Source: Saccharum officinarum
Taxonomy: Eukaryota > Streptophyta > Magnoliopsida > Poales > Poaceae
Assembly: GCA_020631735.1 (NCBI GenBank)
Contig: CM036197.1
Span: 45,431,880-45,495,879 of the forward strand
Length of the DNA: 64,000 bases
Reading direction: 5' to 3'
A program made the position numbers and the translations under genes. This document shows positions 32,301 to 43,000 of the stretch, piece by piece. The notes under the pieces are model-generated. The model ran no database searches and had not been told where the DNA came from. It saw only the letters and a list, made by a program, of their open reading frames with translations. Each line of letters opens with the position of its first letter. The first letter of the stretch is position 1.

Positions 32301-35290
32301 CAATGTTCGAAATGCCAGCGGGTTTGATATAAGACAACTTCAATCCATGGACCAGCTCGTACAACTTAATATTTATGGACTTAACAATGTCAAAAGCAAA
32401 CAAGAGGCTGGTGAAGTAAGACTGACAGATAAAGGGAACCTAGAACAATTGTGCTTGTCATGGGAGTCATGGGAATCAGATTCTGAGTCCTGCAGTTCTG
32501 AATCGTCGGATTCTGATAGCTCTAATTTGGGGAATTCAAGAGAGACAACAAGTGAGGTTCTTGAGGGGCTTAAACCTCATCAAAACATTAAGCATCTCCA
32601 GATAATTGGCTACAGTGGCTCTGTCTTTCCAAGTTGGTTGTCCATTGAACTTACATCTTTGCAGCTGCTTCATCTAGAAAATTGCAACGAATTGAGTGTA
32701 CTTCCCCCATTTGAAAAGCTTCCATTCCTTAGGAAGCTTAAGCTTATCAATATATATCATGTACCAGAGATAGTAATTCCTTGCTTAGAAGAGTTGGAGC
32801 TGAACGAATTGCCAAGCTTGAAAAAATGCATTGCCACTTGTAGGAAGGAATTGGATTTTTATCTACAGGTACTAATCATTAAGAACTGTGGTGAACTAAT
32901 GGATTTTCCTCCTTTTGAAACTCAGAGTCTGTGTTCTTCTCAAGTTGAACAAAGATCATGGAAGTCAAACCTGGAAGGCACAAGTTCAGGTAGGGGGAAG
33001 CATTCAGTTTTTTTTCCTTTGTTGATTATTTTATTCTAATATTTTAGATAAAATAGCAATAGTTAGTTTTTCAGTTTTCAATGAAATTAAATGATGGAAT
33101 TTCTACAAGATATTAATGGGTAAAATGAATCATTATTTCATTATAGTGACACAAAAGTAACGTTCGTTCCACAATTTTTTTCTCTTTTTCTTTAGTTATT
33201 CCTCAAAAGGTCTTAAGGCTCGCAGAGTTCAGAAGGAACATCGGATGTATGTTTATTTTCATAATATACCTCAATCAGACTGAACTTACTAATCTAGCGA
33301 AGAAAGAGTAATTTATTCCTCTTTTGTAGGATAAGCTGGTTATCTTCACTTAGCTCTAGTATTTTCTAGTTCACTTAGTACTCCTTGATGTCTTCTTCCC
33401 TAGGACCTCCATTTGCTGAAGCTGAGCAAAAGCAGTGGCTATCTGGTCTCCGCAAGCTTACGTTACATGGATGCCCTCATCTGATGTTGTCACATCCCCT
33501 GCCGCCTTCTCCAGCTACTGAAATATCAATTCGAGGGCTTTCAACGCATCCAGCAATAGAAAAAGGTTCATATTATTTGTCAGTTAAGTCATCTAATGAG
33601 TTGAGAGTCCTTGATGCTAAGATTTTGGCATTCCAATATCTGAAAGAGCTGACATCACTGCATGTAGAGGATTGTCCAAATCTGATGTCTTTTTCATTTG
33701 AAGGCTTTAGGGAGCTCCTTAATTTAAAATTCTTGGAAATTATCAGCTGTGGTACTCTAGTCCCATCTTGTAACATGCCTACTAATGCTGTCTCTGAAGA
33801 CTGGAAAGGTACAAATTGTCCTGCTCTTCCACGTCTCAGAAGTCTCCAAATTAAGTCTTGTGGTGCTATAGCAGGCAAGTGGCTAACTGAAATGCTGCCA
33901 CATATGCAATCGCTTGAGGAATTAGATATAGAGGATTGTCCCCAGATAAAATCCATATCAATTCATCGTTCCATACAGGATTCAGCAAGTGTCAGTTTGG
34001 CTTCAACCTTAAGATGTGAAGCAGTCGTGCCGACACGCGTCACCCAAGATGAATTTCTTTTCCATATTCCATTAAATGTCCTTTCAACTCTCACGATATT
34101 ATGCATTCGAAGGTTCCCCACAGCGGAGTTAAGCGGTAGCACAGACGGTTTTGGAGGATTTACATCCCTCACAAAGCTACACATTACAGATTGCCCCATG
34201 CTGCTTTCGTCTGCCGATGAAAGGTTTCCCCTTTTCATCAGGAAAAAGAGGTATTCCCTTCCGCCATTTCTGAATGAATTGTTAGTGGGGGGCCAATATT
34301 TGCAATCTCTATGCCTGCATTCCTGCACGGCTTTGGATATGCTCAGTATCAATAATTGCCAACAACTGGCTGAATTGGAGGGCTTGCAAGAGCTGAGCTC
34401 CCTTCGAGTCCTGTCAATTGAGTTACATCCTGGAAGGGTAGAAGAGGGAAGCCATCGCACCTTTCAGCTTCCTCCTTCAATTGAGAAACTTAACATCAGA
34501 TATCTCCGGGATGAGATTGTGCCCTATTTGCTGGGCTACCTCCCGTGCCTCTCCAAACTAGAGGTACTTGATAGTCCAGGCTTGGTATCTTTTCAGCTTG
34601 GTTCCCTCACAGCATTGGAAGAGTTGAAGATTCAGCGTTGTGGCTCCCTCGAATCCCTGCAAGGCTTCCTCCCGGAACTAAAAGTTTTTTTTTTTTGGTG
34701 ACAGTCAGAAATTAACTTCCCTGCAGTTCGGTTCGCCCACAGCATTGAAACACTGGACAGCCTATAGCTGTGAATGGCTCGCTTCACTGGAAAGCTTGCA
34801 ATCCCTTGAGAACCTTGCTGATTTGGAAATACTCTGTCACAGCATACCTCCGCCGTTGCCACGACAGACTGAGGGTTTTGACATATTCCCTCGACCGGAA
34901 ACACTCCATATTAATGACGTGTCTGCACTTACCATATCTTTCTGCAAATACCTGACCTCTCTCCGTCATCTAGTATGTGAGGATTCAAATGTGGCCCACT
35001 TCACAGATGAGCGAGAAAAGGCGCTTCAGCTCCTCACGTCTCTGCAGAGCCTCATGTTTTCCGCATGCGACAAACTCGTGCGTCTTCCTGATGTGCTACC
35101 CAGTCTTCACTCGCTCAAAAGGTTAGACCTCTTTTGGTGTCGAGGCATGTCAAGGTTGCCTGACAAGGGCCTTCCACAGTCTTTGGAAGAGCTGGTGATC
35201 GTCGACTGCAGCGCAGAGCTAAATGAAGAATGCAGGATGCTTGCAACAGAGAGGCTAAGGGTCCAAATTGATTGGGTATTTATCAACTAA
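29352..35290 (+). CDS. NLR2: CC-BED-NB-ARC-LRR resistance gene homolog, near complete
   Basis: Exons 29352-29655, 29753-30050, 30474-32989 and 33404-35290 join in phase (about 1668 codons). Exon 1: coiled-coil with EDVID-like DDMVDELDYYRLQ. Exon 2: BED zinc finger, CKHCG plus HNHLKSNNC. Exon 3: VSEVQ-type linker, P-loop GIGGIGKTALAQ (about residue 328), kinase-2 LLILDDVWDD, GNVILVTTRK, NPLAAQTAGMLL, CFRYCCLFP, and VMPNLMYDLA at the MHD site. LRRs run to the end. Domain order matches the monocot BED-NLR group (Xa1, Yr5/Yr7), which detect pathogens. Odd points: MHD is MPN; a run of 13 T at 34685-34697 breaks the LRR frame; a Ser/Asp-rich insert sits near 32465-32540. Confidence 0.9.
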
Positions 35291-35771
35291 CTTCTGGACG
35301 GATTGTTGGACACGTTCACTCGCATTTTGTGACCGATGATTTCTTTGTGGGGGTGAATAAACAGATCCTGGGAAATGGATCCCGAGCCGAAGCCTCCCGA
35401 CCCGCCCCTTCCCCCCCGCCTCCTCCATTCCAGATCCGCAGCTGCTACAGCCTCCCAGCAGTAAGTAGCCCCGGATCCGCAACCTCCTCTGCTGGACCTT
35501 CCTTTCAAGGGGTCGATCTCCCCCTCTCGCCGTACGTCCGTGGAGCTGCTGGCTCTGGCGCAGTGGCGGCACCTCGAGGACCCCAGCCCGCCGGAGGCCA
35601 CTTCGGCGCCAGCGGCCACCATATGTTCTGCCTCGGGCCCGTCGCCGCCCACCAGCGACGCCTCGCCGCCCCCTCCACCACCTCCCCGCCCGCCCGCCCT
35701 CGCCTCCCGCGCCATCGGGGCCTGGGATTACCGCTGCCGCTGCCGCCGCCGCGGTCGCGGAGCATGCGCTT

Positions 35772-36018
35772 CTACTTGCCTTTGACGGGAACGAAACCGG
35801 CGTCGCGCAGCCGTGGGTACGCGAGCATGCTGCGGAACGTGGCGGCGCTGTGCGCCGCGCGCAGCGCCGGGTAGCACTGCCCGTCGACCACCGCGCACGC
35901 GACGTCCAGGCCTCCACCCAGCAGCAGCGACGCGAGGGCCTCACGGAAGGGCGCCTCGCAGGCGGCGTTCAGGGCCAGGAGCTGCGTGACGATGTCGGTG
36001 CCGGTGAGGTGACCTCGG
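35772..36018 (-). pseudogene. Captured UDP-glycosyltransferase (GT1) fragment
   Basis: The minus strand reads TGTDIVTQLLALNAACEAPF, then REALASLLLGGGLDVACAVV, DGQCYPALRAAHSAATFRSM and LAYPRLRDAGFVPVKGK, then a stop. This is the N-terminal (acceptor-binding) half of a plant family-1 UGT of the type that glucosylates small molecules. A short internal deletion removes part of the loop after PALRAA. The UDP-sugar-binding PSPG box is absent. It is antisense to the LINE ORF1 and shows no start codon or promoter of its own. Confidence 0.75.
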
Positions 36019-36031
36019 CGGGGAACGACTC

Positions 36032-37501
36032 GTGGATGCGACCCATCCGTCGCCCAGGCCTACCGGGGACAGCCCGCTGCCTTGCTCTACCGCGGCAGCG
36101 TCGGTCTCTTCAAGCCCCCGCCCGCTCTCGCCGGATGCGGCCCCGTTCTTCCCAGGCCAACCCTCCGGTGGACGCACGAAGAGCTGCCGCTGGGCGGACG
36201 GCTACAGCGAAGAAACCGACGACGACCAACCCAGGACCTACATCGATGCCGTTCTCCGTCACGCGTCGCCGGCGTCGGCGACTCCACCGCACGCCCAGCC
36301 ACGTCCAGCGGCGGACAGGGGCCGGGCTGGGGTAGACGCTGGTCGCCAGGGATGTGGTCGTAGGCTTGCTGCACGCCGCCGGCCGCGCCCCGAGCCGGTG
36401 CACGGTCTGCCCGCTCGGCCGGTGGATGGCCGCGCCCCCGTTCGCCAACGTTTTGGTCGTCGTGAACGGGTCTCCACCCCCGATGCCGATGGGTGGCGTG
36501 AGATTCTCCAACGGCAGGACAAACTGTGGCCGCTTCGTTCGTGAAGCAGCTCCCGTAGGCCTGGAAGATCCCGGCGGAGCTACACGGCAGATGTTTCAAC
36601 TGCCTTTCCCCTGCCAGATGTCACAACGTTGTCTGCGTTGTCGCGGATACCGTCACATCGCTAGGGACTGCAAGTGGCCCAGGCGGGCCATGGTGACGGC
36701 ACCTGAGGCTGGGGGAGGTGGTTCTCGACCCCCCCTTGCACGCGCCTTGCGGTGGTTCGGACAGAGCCACGCGGGTGGCTGTGGGGGGCACCAACGGCTC
36801 CCGTCTTCGACGCCGCCGGCGGCGGCGAGGCAAGCTACCAGAGGAGATCGACGTTGCTGTAATGGGCAATGTCGCCTCTTCGTCTGTCACTTGCTGCCCC
36901 CCAGGAGCCGGATCCGCTCGTGCTGGCGCTGTGCGAGGGCACTAAGCCTTCCGTTTGGGTTGACCCGATGTTCGATGAGCTCGCTGCCTCGCTTCAGCTC
37001 GCCGCACCACTCATCGTCGGTCGTTCGGTGGATGCTTCGGTGCTTGGACGCCCATCTACCCCGCCTGCGGCTCTTCTAAGGGCTCAGGCTTTGTTGGCGG
37101 ACAACTGTTCGCCACCACGGATGGTTCAGCTCAGCTTTGCGGATGCCGAGGCTTCGGGGGTGGATGTTCGACGAACTCCTTTGCCGACTTCCCCCTCAGC
37201 CCTCGCCGAGGAGTTTGCTAGGCGCGTCTCCGCCCCGCTCAAGTCCCCCATCCTCAAGGCGCCACCACGTCGTCGAACCCATCACTCCCCATCCTCGGTC
37301 TCCATCCGTCGTAGCACGCGTCTAGCGGCAAAGTATGCCTCGCGGGCACCTAACGCCACCCTTCAAGCGCAAAAGATGCTTGTGTCCAAGTGGGAGCCTT
37401 CCGCCTCACAGCGGTCGGATACCCAGGTTGTGGCAGATTTCAAGAAGGGACTACAGGCCCGCTCGACTCCGCAAAAAAGGAAGCACTTCGAGCGCTCTTA
37501 A
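36032..37501 (+). pseudogene. LINE ORF1-like protein with CCHC knuckle, frameshifted
   Basis: Parts in different frames fit the grass LINE ORF1 plan: SCRWADGYSEETDDD and PRTYIDAVLRH, then DADGWREILQRQDKLWP, a damaged first knuckle (CFNCLSPARCH), and a complete one, CLRCRGYRHIARDCKWPRR (CX2CX4HX4C). The last 210 residues (36869-37501) are open and end with basic RRSTRLAAKYASRAPN and a Lys-rich tail. ORF1 proteins bind element RNA. No ORF2 follows, only a 3'UTR-like stretch to the LINE tail, so the element depended on another LINE for movement. Confidence 0.6.
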
Positions 37502-37751
37502 AGTTCGACGTGTCGGAGTTTGAGTTCGAAGGGTTTGAGGAGGCTTGTTAGTCTCATCGCCATCCACCTAATTGGTTGCTCAACTTTAATGTAATGTCTT
37601 TTTAAGTTAGTCTTTTCGGGTCGTGTTGGCTTCTATCCTCCCACGGTAATCTATGGATTACTTGGGGGATGTTGTAACCAGTTAAACTCTGCTTCTGCTT
37701 AATGAATTACGTGTCGCAAAGACACGCTCGTGAAAAAACTCACATTTTGTG

Positions 37752-39123
37752 CTCGTGCAACAGGCTGCTACCGTCAGCCTTTCTCCGCTTGTCATGTACG
37801 TACTATATCATAAATCATGTTTAACTTCGTAATCTGTTAATAGCACGCCCTTGTTGCCCATCTCTCAAACTTAAGCATTCATTCTGCAGGAACCTGTGCA
37901 TTTCGACTCTTCAAGGTCATCGTACAAGTTTCATCCGAAGATCACGCATGGAGAAACAATTCAGTAGGGTACACGCCCTTCTTCAGATTTCGCCCTTGGA
38001 TGGCCAGGGTATCTGCACATGGCGAAAGAAATGGCCTTCCACAGACAGACACCGAGGCACGCATGCAGCTGATGAATTGGGATCTCCAGTGACGGTGTGT
38101 GATGAACAGACCAATGCGGTAGGGACTTGAGGTTCAACTACCCGTTTGCACAAGAATTCGAATTCGTCAGCCTGTGATGTATTGGTGCTGTTGTCTATTG
38201 CAGACCTTTCTCCATCATTTGGTTGTGATGCAAACTGTATATTTCTGGTTAGCAAGATTTTAGCATTTAACTTGAGTTATTATGAGTGGGCCCACACTGG
38301 GTGTCTGAGGCTGTCGTCGTGGGGCCGTGGGGGTGGGGCCTCATATCTGCCCGGGGGCTCTCCATTCCGGTGTCTGGGCATCTATTCCGGCCAGCCGGCG
38401 AGCGGACAGCGGAGGCCGGAGACAGGAACATAACAGCGCAAAGGAACATGTAACTATGGACTACGTACTTGTGTGGGTCCTTTACCATTTAATCCATAAA
38501 CATTGGCTATGTCCCAAGAGCACAAACATCTCCCTTGCAATTATGTATTTATGTGTGAATTCTAGAAACACCATGCAGGAATAAAACACCCATACTTGGC
38601 TCTAAGCGAGTAAGCGACCTAAAAAGCAACTTTGCTCTGTTCTTTTTTTTAAAAAAAAATCTTAAGGCGACTCTATGGCCTTTCATTGCTACTAGAAGAC
38701 TCATTGCCCTATCATAGATCATGTTACGGTGTTACCTTTTTTTTCTGCTCTTCGGGTATGCACTATCATAGATCAGTTACGGACTTACGGTGTTACCTTT
38801 ACAATTTGTTTGATAGGATATACCCTCATTGCCCTATTGCTAGCATTCATCCTGCTTTCTGCAGTAATTTGAAGATCATCCCGTGAGTGATCAGTGATGA
38901 ACGGAGCAGTGCGATGGTGACTTCGGTTTGACCGATTCACATCTCGTTGGATGTCGTGCATGCATGAATTCAGATACGTCACCCTGTGATGCATTGGTGC
39001 GATTTCTGGTCTGTACGTATGTCCCCGCTGCTCTCATGCTTAACTGCCAAACCAGAATACCAGTGGAAGCAGAACCCGTGTACGCGTACGCGGAAAGACA
39101 TGGACATCACATCACATTAACAC
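37752..39123 (+). repeat. Two further NLR 3' flank copies (b, c)
   Basis: Copy b (about 37760-38170) continues the NLR2 3' flank after the LINE. Copy c (about 38690-39060) is closer to the NLR1 flank. Between them (38280-38445) is a GC-rich stretch with no recognisable gene. Two successive flanks imply that an NLR unit was lost between them or that the flank alone was duplicated. Confidence 0.65.
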
Positions 39124-39360
39124 TTAGAGCCTGTTTGGTTTCAAGTGGTTAAAGTTTAACTCCCATCATATTAATGTTCCCTCAAATGCATTGAGTACTA
39201 AATGTAGACTAATTGCATGCATGTCGGTATAGATTAGGAGTAATTTACGAGACGAATCTATTAAGCCTAATTAGTCTCAAATTAGAAACTGTTTGTCAAA
39301 TAAGACGAAACTGCTACAGTATTTGTTAAATTTTAACTCCTCAAACCAAACACCCCCTTA
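39124..39360. mobile_element. Tourist-like MITE upstream of NLR3
   Basis: From GAGCCTGTTTGGTTTCAAG to CTCAAACCAAACACCCCC, about 231 bp, flanked by TTA on both sides. The interior has the usual ACGAGACGAATCTATTAAGC block. Confidence 0.88.
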
Positions 39361-40071
39361 ACACCGTTGCTGATTTGAAAGACGGTCCGTAGTTTTTCTG
39401 TCTTTCAGGTGAGTTCAACAGCTACAACAAAAACAATAAAGGCTGAGGCACGGTATCACATAGCCATAAACTCATAATACATTGTATTTCAGGACGGAGG
39501 GACTAGTTTTTTTTTCCGCTCAACCAAAAAGATATTTCTAGTTCAAGAGCTGATTTCTCGCGAAAAAAGGAAATAAAAGGAGCTACGGAATAGCAATTTT
39601 GAACAAAAGTGAACGCTGAGGCCCACTAATTAGGTAAGCCCAGTAGTACCCCGTCAGGCCCAACATCGTTGTCGATGTCGACGACGTGGCTGATATCTCA
39701 GCGCCGCCGCCCCGCCGCCCCGCCGTCCTAGTTCTCGAATCTCGACGACGATGCGGCCATGATGTCGGGTGGCCTGTGGCCGGTGGGGACTGACGTCGGA
39801 GACAGAGACTCGAAGAAAGACGGCGGCGGCGAACGTGATGTGAGAAACACGGAATGAGACACTAGAGTCAGACGGCAGCTCCTCGTAGGCACCGTCACCG
39901 GCCGAAGCCAGCATCCCCACCTGCTCAAGATGGCCTCCCCAACCTCGCCGTCTCGCCGCCTGCTCCACTCTTTCCGCCAATCATCTTCTTCCAATTCGCA
40001 ACCGTACCACCACCCGTCCTCCCCTCTCCGTCGTCCTCCGTACACTCACCCTCCCGTCGGCCCGAGCGAGG
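39361..40071 (+). promoter_or_regulatory. Upstream region of NLR3
   Basis: The first part is AT-rich; a Stowaway-type end (GGACGGAGGGA) is seen near 39492. From 39640 it becomes GC-rich, as expected for the leader of a grass gene. No separate gene is supported; overlapping frames here are chance. Confidence 0.4.
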
Positions 40072-43000
40072 ATGGGGGTGGAGGGCACCTTGGTGGACGC
40101 GGCGGTCGGGTGGCTGGTGCAGAGCATCCTTGGGAGCCTCCTGACGGACAAGCTGGAGGCCTGGGCGCGAGAGGTCGGGCTCGCTGACGACGCGCGGCGG
40201 CTTGAGCGCGTGATGAGGGGCGTCGAGGCGGTGCTCGCCGCAGCCCGAGGGAGGGTGCTTGTCGACAGGAACGAGGTGCTGGCGCAGTCTATGGAAGAGC
40301 TCAGGGACTTGCTGTACGACGCAGCTACCGCCTCCAGCGCGAGATCCAGCAAGGTATCTCGTAGCCTCAATCCCAATCGCATTCATCTTTACTCTTTTTT
40401 ATTAAAAAAAAATATATACGTATGTATAAAATTGTGTGGCACACCATGATCTTGTAGCTCTGTACTAAGAAAGTGATTATTCAACAATCAACCTCTTCTG
40501 CTTTATATTTGCAGTTTGAAGTTTGAACACAAAATTAATGTTTTCCCCTGTTTCATTTAGGTGCTGCTCCTGCTACTGGCACTTCAACTAATAGAAGCGT
40601 TGCATCTTCAGTAAATGATACTGCCACCTCTTCTCTTTCTCATCTTGTATGGAATGCTAGAGACAATTTAACTTCATGGGCTTCAAAGGCTGTAGATTTT
40701 GTCATGATCCATACTGGGAAAAAAAAAGGAAAAGAAGTGAGGAAGGGCCAGCTGAAGACATCATCGTGCCACTCAAGAACAAGCGTGATATGTCTCGCAG
40801 GATAAATGAAATCGCAAGCCAGCTGTGCATAGTTGGTGATTCTGTGCAGAAGGCTCTCCATCTGGAGACCTCATACTGTACTGCAGCACCAAGAGAGGTT
40901 GCAGTCTGCATCAAACCATTGACAACTTCTGTGCCCATTGAACAGAAGGTGTACGGGAGAGATATGGACAGAGACAATATAGTAGAGCTACTGGTTAATG
41001 AGGAATCCAGTGACCTACATGTTCTCCCAGTAGTTGGCAATGGAGGAGTTGGAAAGACGACTCTTGCAAGATCTGTGTACCGCGATAAAAGAATTAGAGA
41101 TCACTTTGATTTACAAATGTGGGTTTGTGTATCCAATGGCTTTGATGAGTTGCGTTTAACACGTGAGATGTTAGAGCATATCTATAAAGATAGGACTGAT
41201 TGTGATAAAATAAGCAGCTTCAATGTGCTTCAGGAGCTCCTCATAGACAACATTAGAAATAAAAGATTTCTGCTTGTTGTAGATGATGTGTGCGACAACA
41301 AGGATATGAACTGCTCGAGTAGATTATTAGCTCCACTGAAATGTAGTGACATAATGGGCTGCATGCTTTTAGCAACAACACGAAGTCCATCTGTTGCCAA
41401 AATGATTGGAACGCTGTGCACAATCGAACTGAAAGGATTGGATGATGATGATTTCTGGTTGCTCCTCAAGTCCTGTGTATTTGGTGATGAGAACCATGGA
41501 TGTGATCCTAATTTACAAGCCATTGGTAAACAGATTGTTAAAACACTGAAGGGTAACCCACTAGCTGCGCAAAGTGTTGGTGCACTTTTGAGACAGGATC
41601 TTACCTGTGAGCATTGGTACAAAGTTCAGGAACAGTGGACAACTCTACAGAAAGGCAGTGATAGTATTTTACCTATTCTGAAATTTAGTTATGATCATTT
41701 ACCATTCTACTTGCAACGATGTTTCTCCTACTGCTCTTTGTTTCCATAGGATTATAAATTTAATGGAGAAAGGCTGGTCCGTGCATGGATCGCACAAAGC
41801 TTTGTGTACTGCAGAGATACAGCCTATACAATTGAGGAAACAGGGAGACAATATCTGGACAGATTGGTGGATTTAGGTTTCTTCCAGAAAGATGGATCAC
41901 ATTACATTATGCATGACTTAATGCATGAACTAGCAAAGATGGTCTCATCAAATGTGTGCTACTATAGATGGTTTGAACTCCAACACAACCCCACAAAAAA
42001 TACGTCATTTGTCAATCATAACATATGCCTATGATGAAGTTAAACAAATTGATTTTCCTTTAAGTAAGTTTGAGAGAGAGCTGCAGAAAATTAGGTCGTT
42101 GGAAAAACTGAGGACCTTGATGATCTTTGGTCATAGACCATATGGCTGTAGAAACTTGTTGCAGTATTGTCAAACATTATGCAGAGATGCAAAAAGTTTA
42201 CGTTACATAAGGATACATTTATCAGGTGTTGAAATTGACTTTATTTGGGATTTCATAAAGCCATTTCATATCCGCTGTATTGAATTTTATATTGGCAATA
42301 AATACACTGATAATTATTGTTTCTGCAGCAGAGAAAAACCTATATCTGATTGCATTGCGTATGCTGAAGTTTTACGTACATTTTATCACCTGCATACATT
42401 GGATGCTAGCCATATGAATCTTGTTGTACCAAGACATATGAGTAACCTTGTCAACTTACGGCATCTTATTGCTGGTGAGGAAACATACTAAAAAATTGCT
42501 AATATTGGTAAAATGACCTCCCTTCAGGAACTAAAGGGATTTAGAATCCAAAATGCTTATGGTTTTGAGATTGGACAGCTCCAATCTATGAGTGGACTTG
42601 TGACACTAAGAATCTCTCAACTTGAGAATGTCAGTTGTAAAGAAGAGGCTACTGGAGCAAGACTGGCAGACAAGGAGCAGCTAGAAGACCTGTGCTTGTC
42701 GTGGAATGGTAGTGGAACAAGGTTTGAAGCAACTACAAACACAGTAGCAGAAACAGTCATCGAAGGCCTCTGTCCAAATAGTAACATTAAGCATATTCAA
42801 ATCAGAGGCTTCAATGGTCGTGTCTCTCCTACGTGGCTCAGGACCAATTCCTCAGTTACCTCTCTGCGATCCCTTCATTTAGAGGATTGCAGTCAGTGGA
42901 GATTAGTTCAACTAGAAAGGATCACTTCCCTTGCGACTCTGAAACTTGTCAAGATGTGGAGTATAGTGGAAATCTCAGTCCCTTCTTTGGAAGAACTAAT

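Larger units (their letters stand above)
35318..37751 (+). mobile_element. Chimeric LINE insertion with 14-bp target-site duplication
   Basis: ACTCGCATTTTGTG (35318-35331) and ACTCACATTTTGTG (37738-37751) flank 2.4 kb that end in a hairpin (CGTGTCGCAAAGACACG) and a short A run, the grass LINE tail. It carries a LINE ORF1-like frame but no reverse transcriptase, plus an antisense glycosyltransferase piece near its 5' end. It lies 28 bp after the NLR2 stop, inside the NLR 3' flank, which resumes after the insertion. Confidence 0.8.

Noticed and set aside
35255..35944. 229-aa minus-strand ORF across the LINE 5' part
   Set aside because: The true homology on that strand (UGT) is in another frame, so this Arg/Gly-rich frame is a shadow.
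39485..39510. GGACGGAGGGACTAG, a Stowaway-type end
   Set aside because: No opposite terminus found; mentioned only within the upstream region of NLR3.
40561..40720. BED finger expected in NLR3 by analogy with NLR2
   Set aside because: The linker is Ser/Thr-rich and lacks paired Cys and His residues.
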